Part shown: piece by piece, positions 31,296 to 41,929 of the stretch
Layout of the letters: each line of letters opens with the position of its first letter
How positions within the stretch are numbered: position 1 is the first letter of the stretch
NCBI GenBank assembly: GCA_030374805.1
Contig: JARGSG010000004.1
Location: forward strand, 1,178,001 to 1,242,000
Reading direction: 5' to 3'
From: Gracilaria gracilis
Lineage: Eukaryota > Rhodophyta > Florideophyceae > Gracilariales > Gracilariaceae
DNA: 64,000 nucleotides
Made by a program: the position numbers and the translations under genes
The notes under the pieces: model-generated
Seen by the model: only the letters and a program-made list of their open reading frames with translations
Told to the model about the DNA's origin: nothing
Database searches by the model: none

Positions 31296-32885
31296 CTACA
31301 CGGCGGCGTGGCCATGCTTGAGCAACGACACCATCTGCGACACGTCGCTCAGCATCACGCGCCCGTTGGTCTCCACGGCCACCAGCAGCGCGGCGGCCAC
31401 GGCGGCGGCGCCCACCGCGCAGAAGGCGCCCATCGCGGCGCGCATCGACACGCCCACCAGCAGCTGCGCCACCAGCGGCGCCGCCATCAGCCCCGTGCGC
31501 GCCACGCCCGAGCACACGCCCATGGCGGTGGCGCGCACCGCCGCGGGGTACAGCTCGTTGGTGAACAGGTACACCGCCTGGAACGCGCCCGCGCTCACGC
31601 CGCGCCCCACGAAGAACAGCGCCGTCTCCGTCGCGCGTCCGCTGCACGCCGTCAGCAGCACGAACACCAGCGCCGTCGTGCCGAACCACAGCGCCAGCAC
31701 GCGCCGCCGCCCCAGCGCGTCGATCACCGCCAGGCACGCCACGATGCCCGGCAGCTCGCCCACCGCGCCCCACAGCGCCGACACAAAGTCCGCGCCCGTC
31801 AGCCGGTTCGCGCACCACGCCGACGCTTCCGTCGCGCCCGCGCCCGCGCCCGCGCCCGCCGTGGCGACGCGCGCAGCGTGGCGTGCCGTCCCGTATGCAC
31901 AGCGCGTGCCCGCGTTCTCCATCGCCAGCAGCTCGGGCTGCAGCATCACCAGCCCGTAATACGTGAACGCCGCGGCGAACCACAGCACCACCACCTTCAC
32001 CGTCACGTCGCGCACGTACGGCAAGAACAGGTCGCGCGTGGAGCCTTTGAGCGGGCGTGTCGCATCGCGCTCGCCCTCCTCCCCACCTTGCGTGTCGCGC
32101 TCGCCGCCGACCGCCAGCCGGCCGGCCGGCAGCGGCGCGTCGTGCAGCGCGGCCACGCGGCGCAGCACGACGGCGGCGCACGCGGCGCGCCCGTGCGACG
32201 CCAGCCAGCGCGGCGACTCCAGCAGCGGCAGCGAGCACAGCAGCACCAGCAACAGCGGCAGCGACGACGCCACGATGAGCGCGCGCCACCCGAAGCGCGG
32301 CAGCACCCACATGGCCACCGCCGCCTCGAAGATGGCGCCCAGCGCCCAGAACAGCGAGATGGCCATGCCCCACCGCCCGCGCCGCGACACGGGCAGAAAC
32401 TCCATCAGCAGCGAGAACGATACCGGTAGCCCGCCCACGCCAAAGCCCACCAGCCCGCGCCACAGCAGCAGGCTGAGGTACGACGGCGCTAGTGCGGATG
32501 CTACGCCGAACGCAAAGGTGGCCAGCGTGCAGAGTAGGAACGCAGGCTTGCGTCCGTGACGGTCGGCCACTCGCCCCCAGAAGAAGGCGCCCGTGAGCAT
32601 GCCCAGCCCGACGGCGGTGGTGATGACAGCGGCGCGCGCGTCGGAGATGCGCCACTCGCATTGCAGCGGCTGCTTGATGAACGATAGCAGCATCATCTCC
32701 ATCGACTCGGCCGTCCACGCCAGCCCCGTCAGAAAGATGAGATAATACTGGAAGCGCCCCATGGACAGCCGCTCCACGGCGTCGTCCACGGTGTAGGCGG
32801 CGCTGTCCTCGGCGGGCGGCGGCTGCAGCTGCGGCTGCCGCAGCGGCGTGGCCTCGTGCGCGGGCGCGACTTCGTCGAACGTCAT
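31296..32885 (-). CDS. SVOP/SV2-like MFS transporter
   Basis: 529 aa from the ATG at 32885. The open frame extends 81 codons upstream, but that part is Arg/Pro-rich leader and MTFDEVAPAHEATPL followed by TVDDAVERLSMGRFQYYL is the typical N-terminus of SVOP-like carriers. Twelve membrane segments can be traced, with the MFS loop 2-3 motif GRVADRHGRKP, a second half-repeat motif around DALGRRRV, and ESPRWL after helix 6. Members of this subfamily move organic acids, nucleotides or aromatic compounds across membranes; the substrate here is unknown. The loop between helices 7 and 8 is extended and Ala/Gly-rich (about 370-400). A link with the adjacent decarboxylase (amine or amino-acid transport) is only a guess from position. 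Confidence 0.85.
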   Translation of the reverse strand: MTFDEVAPAHEATPLRQPQLQPPPAEDSAAYTVDDAVERLSMGRFQYYLIFLTGLAWTAESMEMMLLSFIKQPLQCEWRISDARAAVITTAVGLGMLTGAFFWGRVADRHGRKPAFLLCTLATFAFGVASALAPSYLSLLLWRGLVGFGVGGLPVSFSLLMEFLPVSRRGRWGMAISLFWALGAIFEAAVAMWVLPRFGWRALIVASSLPLLLVLLCSLPLLESPRWLASHGRAACAAVVLRRVAALHDAPLPAGRLAVGGERDTQGGEEGERDATRPLKGSTRDLFLPYVRDVTVKVVVLWFAAAFTYYGLVMLQPELLAMENAGTRCAYGTARHAARVATAGAGAGAGATEASAWCANRLTGADFVSALWGAVGELPGIVACLAVIDALGRRRVLALWFGTTALVFVLLTACSGRATETALFFVGRGVSAGAFQAVYLFTNELYPAAVRATAMGVCSGVARTGLMAAPLVAQLLVGVSMRAAMGAFCAVGAAAVAAALLVAVETNGRVMLSDVSQMVSLLKHGHAAV

Positions 32886-33623
32886 GGCGGTGGTGAAGGC
32901 TGTCGGTGAAGGGGCTGCTCGGCGCGGCGTGGGCGGCGACGGCGTGGGCGGTGGCGGCGCCTGGGCGCGCCGAAGCGCGCGGGCGCGGCGTGTAAGTGCG
33001 CGGTCGGCGGAGATGGCGGCACCGACTCGCGTGGAAGCGCGCGCTTGGCCCCCCGGGCGATGCAGTGGCGCACGCGCGTCGTTCTGTGCATGGCCACAAT
33101 TCGCAGGTGCGCCGTGGCACGTGACCACGCGTGGCCACCGCCGACGCGCTGTGCGCGTGTACCACGTGGCTTCGTGGCGTCGTTGTCGAGTACATGCATC
33201 TCAGCAATCTCAGCAATGCCAGTTTGGTGGCTCATGCGCAAACACATTCCACCAACGCAACACATTGTTCGTCCACTGTGTTACACCACTTCAGCGCCTG
33301 ACTCTCCCTCGCGCTTCTTCATCTTAGCAACAGCAGTAAATCGCTCATTGCGCCATCCGCCGCTGGTATGGCACTCGACAACCATCCTCAAACTGTCCGT
33401 CTTTGAGCCCCACCGTCAAAAACGCTGTCGCCGCTCGTCCACCTGACTGCGATACCGTGCGCAACTGCCCTGTTCTTTGCAAACAATCACCCCGGCAGCA
33501 TGTCTCTCCATACGCCTTACTTCACCCCACCACCAAGAATGTCGAAACCACTTCCCCCATTGCTCTCTTTCTCAGACCTGCCGCAATGCCAATTCCCGCA
33601 ACACAGCCCCCATCGCCCACCGC
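32886..33623. other. intergenic region between divergent genes
   Basis: About 740 bp serving the transporter (minus strand) and the nuclease (plus strand). GC-rich near the transporter, changing to C-rich, TATA-containing sequence near the nuclease. No ORF is supported. Confidence 0.5.
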
Positions 33624-33630
33624 TATAAGA
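33624..33630 (+). promoter_or_regulatory. TATA-like box of the nuclease gene
   Basis: TATAAGA, 126 bp upstream of the ATG at 33750, similar in spacing to the TATA boxes at 29185 and 38238. Confidence 0.5.
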
Positions 33631-33749
33631 ACGGCCACCCCGACTGAGTCCTCCACCGAAATGCTCCATCACATCCCTCCCAGTGTGCTCTACCCCCTGA
33701 GGCCAACCTCCACACAACCAATCTTTCCACTCTCATCGTCCCGTCCATC

Positions 33750-34382
33750 ATGAAGTGCATCATCTTTGTGTCGCTCGTCCTGAGCCACATTCTCACCGTC
33801 CACGCCGCCTTCCTCAACAACTCGCTCATCCGCTCTGATGACGACGAATTCCTCCACACCGTCATCCACCAGTCAGCCGAGCAAAGGTGGGTGGACGCCT
33901 TCAAGAACTGCGGCGGTAGTTTGAGACTCTCTGCTCACTCGGGCATCAAGCCCGCCGTCACAATAACCGCAGTCATCAAGAAGGCTTGTCTCGGCATTGG
34001 CAACGGCGCCTCCCAGTTCGACATCTACGGCTGGGACGACTTCAAGAAGGCCATCGGCAACAAGAGAAAGCGCCCCGGTGGTGCGCCGCTGTGGGCGAGG
34101 TGTCACATCATTGGCAGGCAGCTTGGCGGAAGAGGCAATGTGTACGCAAACTTGTTCCCGTGTTGGCAGAACAAGTTTAACACTCCCGTCATGTCCAACT
34201 GCGAGCGAGTGGCTACCAATGCGGTCAAGGCGGGTAAGACAGTCAGGTATGAGACCAAACTAGTTTATGGAAGCCGGAACCCTTGGCCGACCGCTATTGA
34301 GATCAAGGCGTCTGCGAATGGCAAGAAAATGTACAAGGTTAGAATTGAGAACACTTCTACGGCCAAGCTCACAAACATTTGA
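33750..34382 (+). CDS. secreted DNA/RNA non-specific endonuclease-like protein
   Basis: 210 aa with a signal peptide (MKCIIFVSLVLSHILTVHA, cleavage near residue 19). The core ARCHIIGRQLGGRGN (about residues 113-127) followed by ANLFPCWQNKFN and a C-terminal YGSRNPWPTAIEIKA matches the arrangement of the NS/EndA-type non-specific nucleases (H-x-x-G-x-x-L-GG, then N-L, then N). His in CHIIG would be the general base and the downstream Asn a metal ligand. The arginine usually before that His (DRGH) is displaced (ARCH). Four or more cysteines suggest an extracellular protein. Close relatives known to me are mainly bacterial secreted nucleases and toxin domains, so acquisition by transfer is possible. 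Function would be nucleic-acid degradation outside the cell. Single exon, own TATA box. Confidence 0.7.
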   Translation: MKCIIFVSLVLSHILTVHAAFLNNSLIRSDDDEFLHTVIHQSAEQRWVDAFKNCGGSLRLSAHSGIKPAVTITAVIKKACLGIGNGASQFDIYGWDDFKKAIGNKRKRPGGAPLWARCHIIGRQLGGRGNVYANLFPCWQNKFNTPVMSNCERVATNAVKAGKTVRYETKLVYGSRNPWPTAIEIKASANGKKMYKVRIENTSTAKLTNI

Positions 34383-36357
34383 GCCACTTGCATATCATTA
34401 CACAAGGTTGGAGATGGTCTCAGCTGGCCAATGAGTTTTATCGCTTAAAACTCCATCTCTCCGCTTTGTGAGAACAGATTCTCAAATCTGTTAGTTTTCA
34501 CCTCATCAAATGTAAATGTTTACCGTACACGGTAGTATACTTCATCAATCCATCTAGCCATTATGCTTCAAAGCGAGGAACAACCCAACAAGCCTCCTCT
34601 ACTTGAACTGGCCTATGATATACGTACATGAAGTTATGCACTGTTGGAGAGAGCCGTCTATTTTGAGTAGAATGGTGATATTATGCTTTTTCCAATTCGG
34701 AACTGATCTCATCATGATCCCTGATTGATTGAAAGTCAAAAACCGTTTGTCTATCTACAGTATATGGGGCTCTTTCGTGGCATATGTAAAGCAGTTGTTT
34801 AGGTGTTTCCAGTCACCCGATAGATTTATAATTCGTCTCAGTTTTCTCTACATCTATATTTGTCCTGATGCAAATGCGCACCCTCCTGCTTTTCTCTTGC
34901 CGGATGTTCACGTAAGCTTCACAAAAGTTTGAATGTTGGACAATTCAATTTCAAGAGAAAAGGCAGAAAGAGCGCATTTGCATCTCATTCATACTTGTCA
35001 TCCCTGCCGACTTTCTCAATGATTTACAGCGCAGTCTAGACCTTTTTTGTTGCAAGCACGTCACATCTAGCACATCTAGCGCATATAGTTCTCTCTTGCT
35101 TGTGCGAACGAGCTGCTTGCGTAGGTTCTTTTTGTTGAACTATCCATGTCCCTATGCTCATGTCAGTTCCTCCCACTCCCTGCAGTACTGCTGAGACTGT
35201 GTTACCAGGAAGCTGTTTGGAGTTGCCTAAAGCTCTTTTCTGGGCCCATATCATATCGAAACGGGAGAATCCCACGATTTGACGCCTGATGATATTCATC
35301 TACCTTCTAGCGTTCATCACTGGTGGCCAACCTCAAAGGGTTGTTTGGCAATGCCCAATGCAATGCCATTTTGTAGGAAACAAACCCGACTCAAGCAAAA
35401 TAGGGGAGTCTCATGGACTGCGTATTTCAAGAAAACCTCTGAGCTGTGCCACTTTGCTGAACAAATTTAACCCGTACATTCTCCCTTGATTGTTCACTTC
35501 TTGTTTCCGAATCGATACAGAGGTTGGTGGTGTCTGTGCAGAAATAGGAGATTCAGCATCACCAGGGTGTTAGTGCGGATGTGCGCATTGTGGTTCGAGT
35601 GAACCTGGGAGCTGCCGGACGAGTCAATGGAGTTTCAGTCTCTACCGTGCTTGTTATATAGTTTATCGCCCTCGGCTCCACCTCGGGAAAGTAACAATCC
35701 CTCGGGCTCATATCGCACTCTCGTGCCTGTCAATAACCCTTATTTATTGCATCCATATTGGAAAACCTCTTTAGCTTAGCGTAATACTCTAGGTAGTACG
35801 TAGCAAAACAGACATTTACTTGCCTACGACATATTATGCAAAATAAGACCTTTGACTCTCTCTGAGATATTGTGATTATCTCTGACAGAGAGTTCCGCCA
35901 AACCAGAGATTTCTTTCACGAGAGCCTGGTCTTCAGAAATTGTCGTGATGATGGGACCGGGCGAGTAGAATAGGTACCCCGCTATGCAACAGAGCCATTT
36001 GAGAGTTTTCTCTCTATGTGTCTGCTACCCTTCCGGAAAATGAAGATTAACAACAGCGAAACGATTGCGTTCGGTAACTGTGAACAGAATTGCTCGTTTT
36101 TGTGCTGAGCTCTGGGACAGCCAGGGACAACGGCTTCTTTCCGCAGGTTCAAGGCTAGATCTCCCTCCTAACACACATTCAAACCATGGAAGCATGTAAT
36201 AGCATCTCGAGAATGAATTCTAATTAAAGCCCCAATCTTCCACTTTTCAAATCTAGAGTATCCTCTAGGGCTGTAGCTGCTGTCAGCTGCAGCTGGCGGT
36301 CACAGAGGGTCACGATAACACCTCCGGCGGTGTGGCTCGGCGGGGTCACCACACCGT
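34383..36357. other. gene-free stretch
   Basis: No ORF with natural composition was seen on either strand, and no repeat is shared with the rest of the window. Composition is mixed. Short open frames at 34729-34932 and 35279-35489 are not supported. Confidence 0.5.
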
Positions 36358-36444
36358 GAGCGGCCATAGCTCAATCGGTAACCGCCTTCGTGTGCTCTTT
36401 GTGTGGGCCCGGGGTTTGTGGTTCGAACCCCGGCCCTGCCGCTC
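36358..36444 (+). pseudogene. tRNA-like sequence (tRNA pseudogene or SINE head)
   Basis: An 87-nt segment has a perfect 7-bp acceptor-like pairing (GAGCGGC with GCCGCTC), an A-box-like TAGCTCAATCGG and a B-box GGTTCGAACC. The D-stem partner is missing. The T arm looks like CCGGGGTTCGAACCCCGG with about 7 nt (TGTGGTT) inserted, so it is unlikely to give a functional tRNA. No T-run terminator follows. Confidence 0.45.
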
Positions 36445-37084
36445 TTCCCCCCAAATTCTCTACAAGAACTCTGTGGTCATTGAGCGACCAATAATCTTGT
36501 TCGAAGTAGAAAATGCCATCAAGGGCACAGCACAGCTTCTAGGATGGTCCAAAACCAGTAACCCATAAGAACCCTGAGTAGATAACGATTCAACGCCGTC
36601 TAGGTCTAATCTCGTGCAGGGGTCTGGGGTCGACTGATAACATTATCATCTGGTCATGAAACTCTACTGTTAGGATTCGAAACGTATCGAGAATTTTCTC
36701 TGCACATCTTTGAAGCATGTCACTTACAACGCACAGAGGCAGAATAGCGATTATCAAAAAGGCCTTGGTGTGGTCGAATAGGCGCCAGAACCATTAAACT
36801 GTTCCAAAATCTTTACAAACACGAGCCAAGGATGTGCTCTGTAGTGGGGTCCGGACTGTCAGGGTTAGAATCAGCCATAAACAAGGCAAATATGGTTCAT
36901 AAGTTCTCAGATGGTGAGCGTCACGTCAAACCGATTCCCGTACGTTGGCAAATTCTGCATGATGTATAACCTGACCTTGTCCTTCGATCGTACCAGTACC
37001 AAAAAAAGACACCCTGTGCCAACGGGTAAACATCTTTGTAGGCAAATATCTGTGGAAGGCAATAATGATAGGAATACTCTGGCA

Positions 37085-37255
37085 GTTTTTTGCGAAAAAG
37101 TAACACCATATACAAACAACTTCGCCTTACGTCGGCAGAGTCCGCTACCTTCCACAGCAAACGCAGATAAAATTAACAGTTGACGCAGCTTCGTTCTGTA
37201 TCCGCCGCCCAGGACAAGAAGGGCCGGCGCCCACCCCTGTGGAGACACCCCTGGA
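37085..37255. repeat. degenerate repeat, copy 1
   Basis: Colinear with 37485-37670: shared blocks include CTTACGTCGGCAGAGT, CTTCCACAGC, CTTCGTTC/CCGTATC and GCCGCCCAGGA, then GGAGACACCCC. An old direct duplication about 400 bp apart, nature unknown. Confidence 0.6.
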
Positions 37256-37484
37256 TCTCATCCTTTTGTGAAGTACGCGTATATATAGGTATTTTATATA
37301 GGTATTTTGTTTGGGGTATTCCTCACTCATAGTATGCCATTTCATATCTACTTATGATAGTACCTGTACATATATTCCTTCTCTTTGCATATCCTATTTT
37401 TACGCAGTACTCGGACATGCTCTTCCAACAAACCGTCTACATCTTAGTACACTATTGCTTCTTGTGGAACGATCTTGATCGTTC

Positions 37485-37670
37485 TGCAAAAAAGCAACAC
37501 CAGTAATAACAACTCGGCCTTACGTCGGCAGAGTGCTCCCCATTGCTCCATCTTCCACAGCCCACAAAAAGGTTAATCTTATCTTCGTTCCGTATCTGCC
37601 GCCCAGGAGAATTTGGTTCTGGGCCGCAGCGGAACGCTTCACCCCAAGGAGACACCCCTTCTAAAATGCG
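37485..37670. repeat. degenerate repeat, copy 2
   Basis: Second copy of the repeat at 37085-37255, with small insertions relative to it. Confidence 0.6.
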
Positions 37671-37772
37671 TGGGAGTTGTTCCACGTTTCTACTCGATTA
37701 TAAAATCATCTGACTAGATGCATAGTCCATTCCTGAATCATGTACGCCTCTTCGTATTAGGGCACAGAAATG

Positions 37773-37957
37773 CCTACGGTGGTCTCAGTGGTAGAAGACA
37801 TGGGCTCTCATAAAGTGAATGGTAGATGCTTGTAGTAGTGCACCAATGCAAGCAACGCAGTTGGGTCCTTCTCCTCGCATATCCTCTGACGCAGAAACGC
37901 TTCTCAGATTGGGCTTGTTCTAAAAGAAGAGTGGATTCGAATTCCGTTTGATCCCAT
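37773..37957 (+). pseudogene. tRNA-like relic with separated halves
   Basis: A D-arm-like GTCTCAGTGGTAGAAGAC (4-bp stem GTCT/AGAC) and a following ATGGGCTCTCAT, which resembles the 5' side of a tRNA-Glu(CTC) anticodon arm, lie about 120 nt upstream of a T-arm-like GTGGATTCGAATTCC and a CCCAT. No matching acceptor stem was found. It could be an intron-containing or broken tRNA. Confidence 0.2.
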
Positions 37958-38237
37958 GAGCGTATGGGTGCCAAATGAGAATTCTGTTTCCTCTGTTAAA
38001 TGTGTCAGGCCGCGCTTTCAATGACACGATATTCATTCCAAGACATGATATGGTTCCATTCGGTTGAAAACTGAATGTGGTGAGCTCGAATCGTCTCTTT
38101 TCAGCTCATCAACAACCCTCCAACACAGTTTTCACCAGAACTGCTCAGAATAGTCGCATTACTACGAAAAACTCAATATCCTTCAGACAGCCCTAAACCG
38201 AACCGTCCGGTTCCCTCATCATCATAAGAAAGTTTTG

Positions 38238-38245
38238 TATAAAAG
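38238..38245 (+). promoter_or_regulatory. TATA box of the 38348 gene
   Basis: TATAAAAG, 110 bp upstream of the ATG. Confidence 0.65.
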
Positions 38246-38347
38246 CACAACCCTTCCTGTTTCCTTCGAAATCATCTCAACTCACCAACCTGTCGTAACA
38301 CCCAGTACATCCAAGATCTACTCTTTGCTCCACGAGCCACACTCATA

Positions 38348-39037
38348 ATGAAAATCATTGCCGCATTCGTTCTGATTCTGCACGCTGCCCTCCCCGCCAT
38401 CGCACAGGTGGTAGACCCTTGTCCGAATGTTTGCAACCCGAACCCAAACGGATACGTCCAGTCTCAAATCGAGTGTAACCAACAGGATCGTCGGAACTTG
38501 TGCGAGGTCGAGAACTGCTTGATCAATAGCGCTCCCGGCTATTCATGCCATCTACCCGAGAATTCTTTCATAGTGAGCAATGAGGTCTTCGATTCGAATT
38601 CGGCTGACCTGAGAGTCACCTACACTTGGGGAGAGAACCAGACAGAGCTGGATAGCGCAACTGTGTTTTTGGAAAATGTGTCCGGAAACGCTTGCGGTGA
38701 CACAGGGCCCTATATGACTTTCAGCGGCGACGTTAGGACTCGGGGAGGAACGGAATTCACCACTGTGGATATCGAACTGGCTCGTCGGGAATCTCGCTGG
38801 AGTGAATTTACTTCTATCGCTGCTCGTGCTCAATGGTTCCAGCAACCGAACCAGGGACCGGCCACTCTGACGATGTTCTTGATGGACAGGGCCACCGGAA
38901 CTCCACTTCAAGGTTCTGAGCGGTCCATGACCATCAACCCTGGGGCGGGCACTGGCTGCGCAGCTACGCCGGTAGGATTTGTGTTCATCAGTCGTGGCTT
39001 GCAGAATACGCGCTTCATGCTCTCCACTGGCCAGTAA
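38348..39037 (+). CDS. secreted Cys-containing protein of unknown function
   Basis: 229 aa, intact, single exon. A signal peptide (MKIIAAFVLILHAALPAIA) is followed by a Cys-rich N-terminal segment (CPNVCNPNPN, then ECNQQDRRNLCEVENC) and a beta-rich domain with potential N-glycosylation sites NQT and NVS and two further Cys pairs. I do not recognise a family. TATA box, Kozak-like context and good codon usage support a real gene. It probably acts in the cell wall or outside the cell. Confidence 0.7.
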   Translation: MKIIAAFVLILHAALPAIAQVVDPCPNVCNPNPNGYVQSQIECNQQDRRNLCEVENCLINSAPGYSCHLPENSFIVSNEVFDSNSADLRVTYTWGENQTELDSATVFLENVSGNACGDTGPYMTFSGDVRTRGGTEFTTVDIELARRESRWSEFTSIAARAQWFQQPNQGPATLTMFLMDRATGTPLQGSERSMTINPGAGTGCAATPVGFVFISRGLQNTRFMLSTGQ

Positions 39038-40906
39038 TTTCATTACACGATGTGCTTCTACAGGCCCCATCTTTAGCAACTCGCATGTGACATGAGACAT
39101 GACATGAGCTATGTCCGTATCTATATGTGCTGCTGTGATATCCTTTAATCTTGCGTAAAATATTCTTTGCTTGAATTCCCACGCGTGCAAATCTTCTATT
39201 TAGCTGTCCGCCTTCGAATATAGGTTGAACAGGGTCTGTGACTGACTTGTTGATGGAGCGAGCACCCTTGGAGAGAAAATGCTACAAGCTCGAAACAATA
39301 CCATCCACGGAAAGCTCGCTCTTTGTGGAAGACCTTAGAGAGCGAGGGGCAGAAAGAAGTTCCCCAGAGACCTTTTGTGCCTGCTCTCTTTGCTTGTTTT
39401 CTCTCCGCGCGTTGCTTCTTACACATTTTAGCGTTTACGCCCAACAACACTGCACAACAGCGTTCGAGGTGGAATACTGCCCAGACGGGAAGCGGTCCGA
39501 TTGCGTGGGTGAAAGTCTTCACGGAAAGTTGTGTTTCTGCTTAATCGACGTTGTATGTTTACTCAAGAGGGTCGACTATTCTAAAAGGAAAGAGATACGA
39601 AGGTACAACGGTAAGGCTGTCGCCACGAGGAAAAGACTGGTGAGCAAAATTGTTTGATTCTATCCGATACAATAATTTTGTGAAACTACTGCCTTGTTCA
39701 TGGAGTACTCGTTTGGGTAGACCCAAAGGATCCCCAACGGATCTCATCTGCCCAAAGCATCCACAACTTTTCTCGAACATATGTAAATATTGCTCGGTTT
39801 TTGCTAAAACATTTACAGTTCCAACTCCCACCGTGCAAACCCGCCACATGCTTTCCGGCCGTGTCCGACACGGCCAACATGGCCGTGAACGGCAAGACGT
39901 CCAGGTCCCTGATATCCTTCAAACTTCTCAGCTGTGTAGCCACTCTCGGTTTTCGACAGATTCTCTCTTCGCGTTGACGACACACCCTGACCAAATCGCA
40001 TCTACTGAAACGCAAAGCTCAAGTGAAGACGACGAAATCATTACACAGGCAGTTGATCATGTCGTGATTGTGTTACTCCTTGTTATGTAATCCTTTCAAA
40101 AAGAACACAAAAAGCGTGCAACGACTAACTATCCCAAAGTCAAAAAAACGTTGAATGTGCATATTTCGATGCAGATTTTTACGGTGCTTTCCGAATAGGC
40201 CGCAAAAGTTTTAATCGTTTATGCCACACATTTTGAAAAAGCTCTCACGTAACGGAACGCTCTCCACGGAATACGAGGTCCATTCAAGCCAGGGTCAAAG
40301 TGGCTATAGGTGTCCAAGTCCGAATCATGGCGGGCGCCAGCGCCCACAACGTCATGCTAGCTTACAAAGTAAGCAAAACTAATGTAAACAACTGCTTTAT
40401 ATCGTTCGTTGCCACACCCACAGAGACTATGACTTCTCCTAGAGTTCTTGAAAACAAAGTAGACCTTAAGAAGCTCAGTGCCATTTTTAAAACGTCGCAA
40501 AAATTTGGCAACCCATTTTCGGGTTTTATTGGTGCTTTGCATGGCATTGGCATGCGCATCCGCAAACCAAGATGGTTTGAAAACTTGGCCAGCTTCGGTT
40601 GCAGAAAAAAATTATTCTGAATCCCTGTACAAGCTCTTGTGGACTCAGAGCATCTTTTGTTAGATTTTTTGGCTCTTGGTGTGAGTTCAACGAATGATGC
40701 GTAGGTCTTTGACATGTCTCTACTGTCCAAGTTTTTGAATGGAGGGAGACTACTGCTTGGGTACTATATTGTCGGCCATAACGTTTATGGACTTTCTAAC
40801 TCTTTAATGGTGCCTTTACCTGGAAAGAATCTTTCCCCATCCAAAATTGCTTCTAAATGTTTTCTTTCTTCTATGCAAATACACGTTGAGCAAGATCTTG
40901 GTATTT
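39038..40906. other. gene-free stretch left of LTR-X copy 2
   Basis: Open frames at 39238-39657, 39650-40090 and 40300-40620 are not supported by composition or homology. A 9-bp perfect palindrome with one central base, GGCCGTGTC-C-GACACGGCC, lies at 39857-39875. A minus-strand open stretch at about 40785-40906 reaches LTR-X copy 2 and may be the end of the ORF on its far side. Confidence 0.4.
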
Positions 40907-40911
40907 TCAAG
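40907..40911 (+). repeat. target-site duplication TCAAG, left copy
   Basis: Exactly repeated at 52838-52842 on the other side of LTR-X copy 2. Confidence 0.85.
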
Positions 40912-41044
40912 TGTCGTACAAATACCGATAAAATGTGGGGTCCGCCTGGTACACGGAGTGCACAAACGCTCAACCAAAAACGAAAAAACACACAACGAAT
41001 ATGGTGGTAGGGCACCTCAAATCCGCATGGGCAAACTTCAGGGC

Positions 41045-41895
41045 TGTGGAGCAACGCCTGTGGCGGGAAAACCGCAGGTTCACGACGACGTTCGGAATCT
41101 TCCCCTCGACAGGGCAGCACAGCGAACGGAACACTCCAGGAATGAAACAGCTAAGCCGGGTGAAAATTCGAGGTCAAACCGTCACGACAAGCGTCGGAGC
41201 GTTAGGCTGATTAGTATTCGGTAGAGATCCACTTGTTCGCACGGTCACGAGATGAGTCCTCGAAAAAGAGTAGCACTGCAACGACAAGGTGGCGGAAACG
41301 GGCCACTGAGAACAGGGCAAAAAGGCAAACCCAAAAAGGGCAGAAAGCAAACCACCAGAGTGGGTAAATGAGAGAGAGAATAATGCAAACCCAATACAAG
41401 GGCAATTATACGACAATAGGTCGGAACGAGACACACAAATAGTGTTTATACTCTGAGCGCCACAAAAGTGGGTAACTTTACGTGAACAACGGAGTCGTCA
41501 CTCCACTTGGAGGTGAACAATCCGCGAGGGCGTGATAGTTAGAGCCAGAAGCCCTTGCTTGGCAAGAGGCAGTTTACTTGGGGAAGCAGTGCTCAACTCT
41601 CTAAGTACTGAGCTAGGCGCACTACTGACAGTTGGTGCGCCGGCGAAATAATCTATAAAATATCTAAATAAATACAGCAATGCTGGGTGCACTGCCTCTG
41701 GCATATCCGTGCTACACGTGTGCTGTTCACACCCGCTGAGCGGCGCCTCGAGCCGTGCAATCCACGTGTACATGTGTGGAAATTACCTCAGCGAGGCGAC
41801 ACGCTAATAGCGGTGTAGCTCATATATATCTACTAACGCATGATGCGGAAATTAACTAAGTACCTCAAATCGCCTCCAAGGAGCGTTGTCCTTCA
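41045..41895 (-). repeat. Gypsy-B 3' LTR (left end)
   Basis: 851 bp, plus strand TGTGGAGCAACG...GTTGTCCTTCA. The plus strand holds CATATATATC at about 41821, 100 bp before the ATG of the antisense ORF, a candidate TATA box for that gene. Confidence 0.9.
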
Positions 41896-41897
41896 TA

Positions 41898-41907
41898 TCC
41901 CGTCCTT
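41898..41907 (-). other. Gypsy-B polypurine tract
   Basis: AAGGACGGGA on the minus strand, two bases before the 3' LTR. Confidence 0.65.
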
Positions 41908-41929
41908 AAGAGTGAGCCACGCCGTCGCG

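Noticed and set aside
31308-32559. Plus-strand His/Arg/Gln-rich ORFs over the transporter
   Set aside because: Antisense shadows of the GC-rich MFS gene, with no motif.
31141-33216. 691-codon minus-strand ORF overlapping the transporter
   Set aside because: Its composition is Arg/Ala/Gly-rich without membrane pattern. The frame 31296-32885 has clear MFS motifs.
37259-37320. TATATATAGGTATTTT repeats as a TATA promoter
   Set aside because: No ORF follows at a suitable distance on either strand. It is probably AT-rich filler between two repeat copies.
39650-40090. 146-codon plus-strand ORF
   Set aside because: Starts without ATG, no domain, and the opposite strand is equally open.
41840-41929. 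Upstream start of the antisense ORF inside the LTR
   Set aside because: The extra 30 codons lie mostly in the LTR and have no counterpart in Gypsy-A. ATG 41930 is the likelier start.
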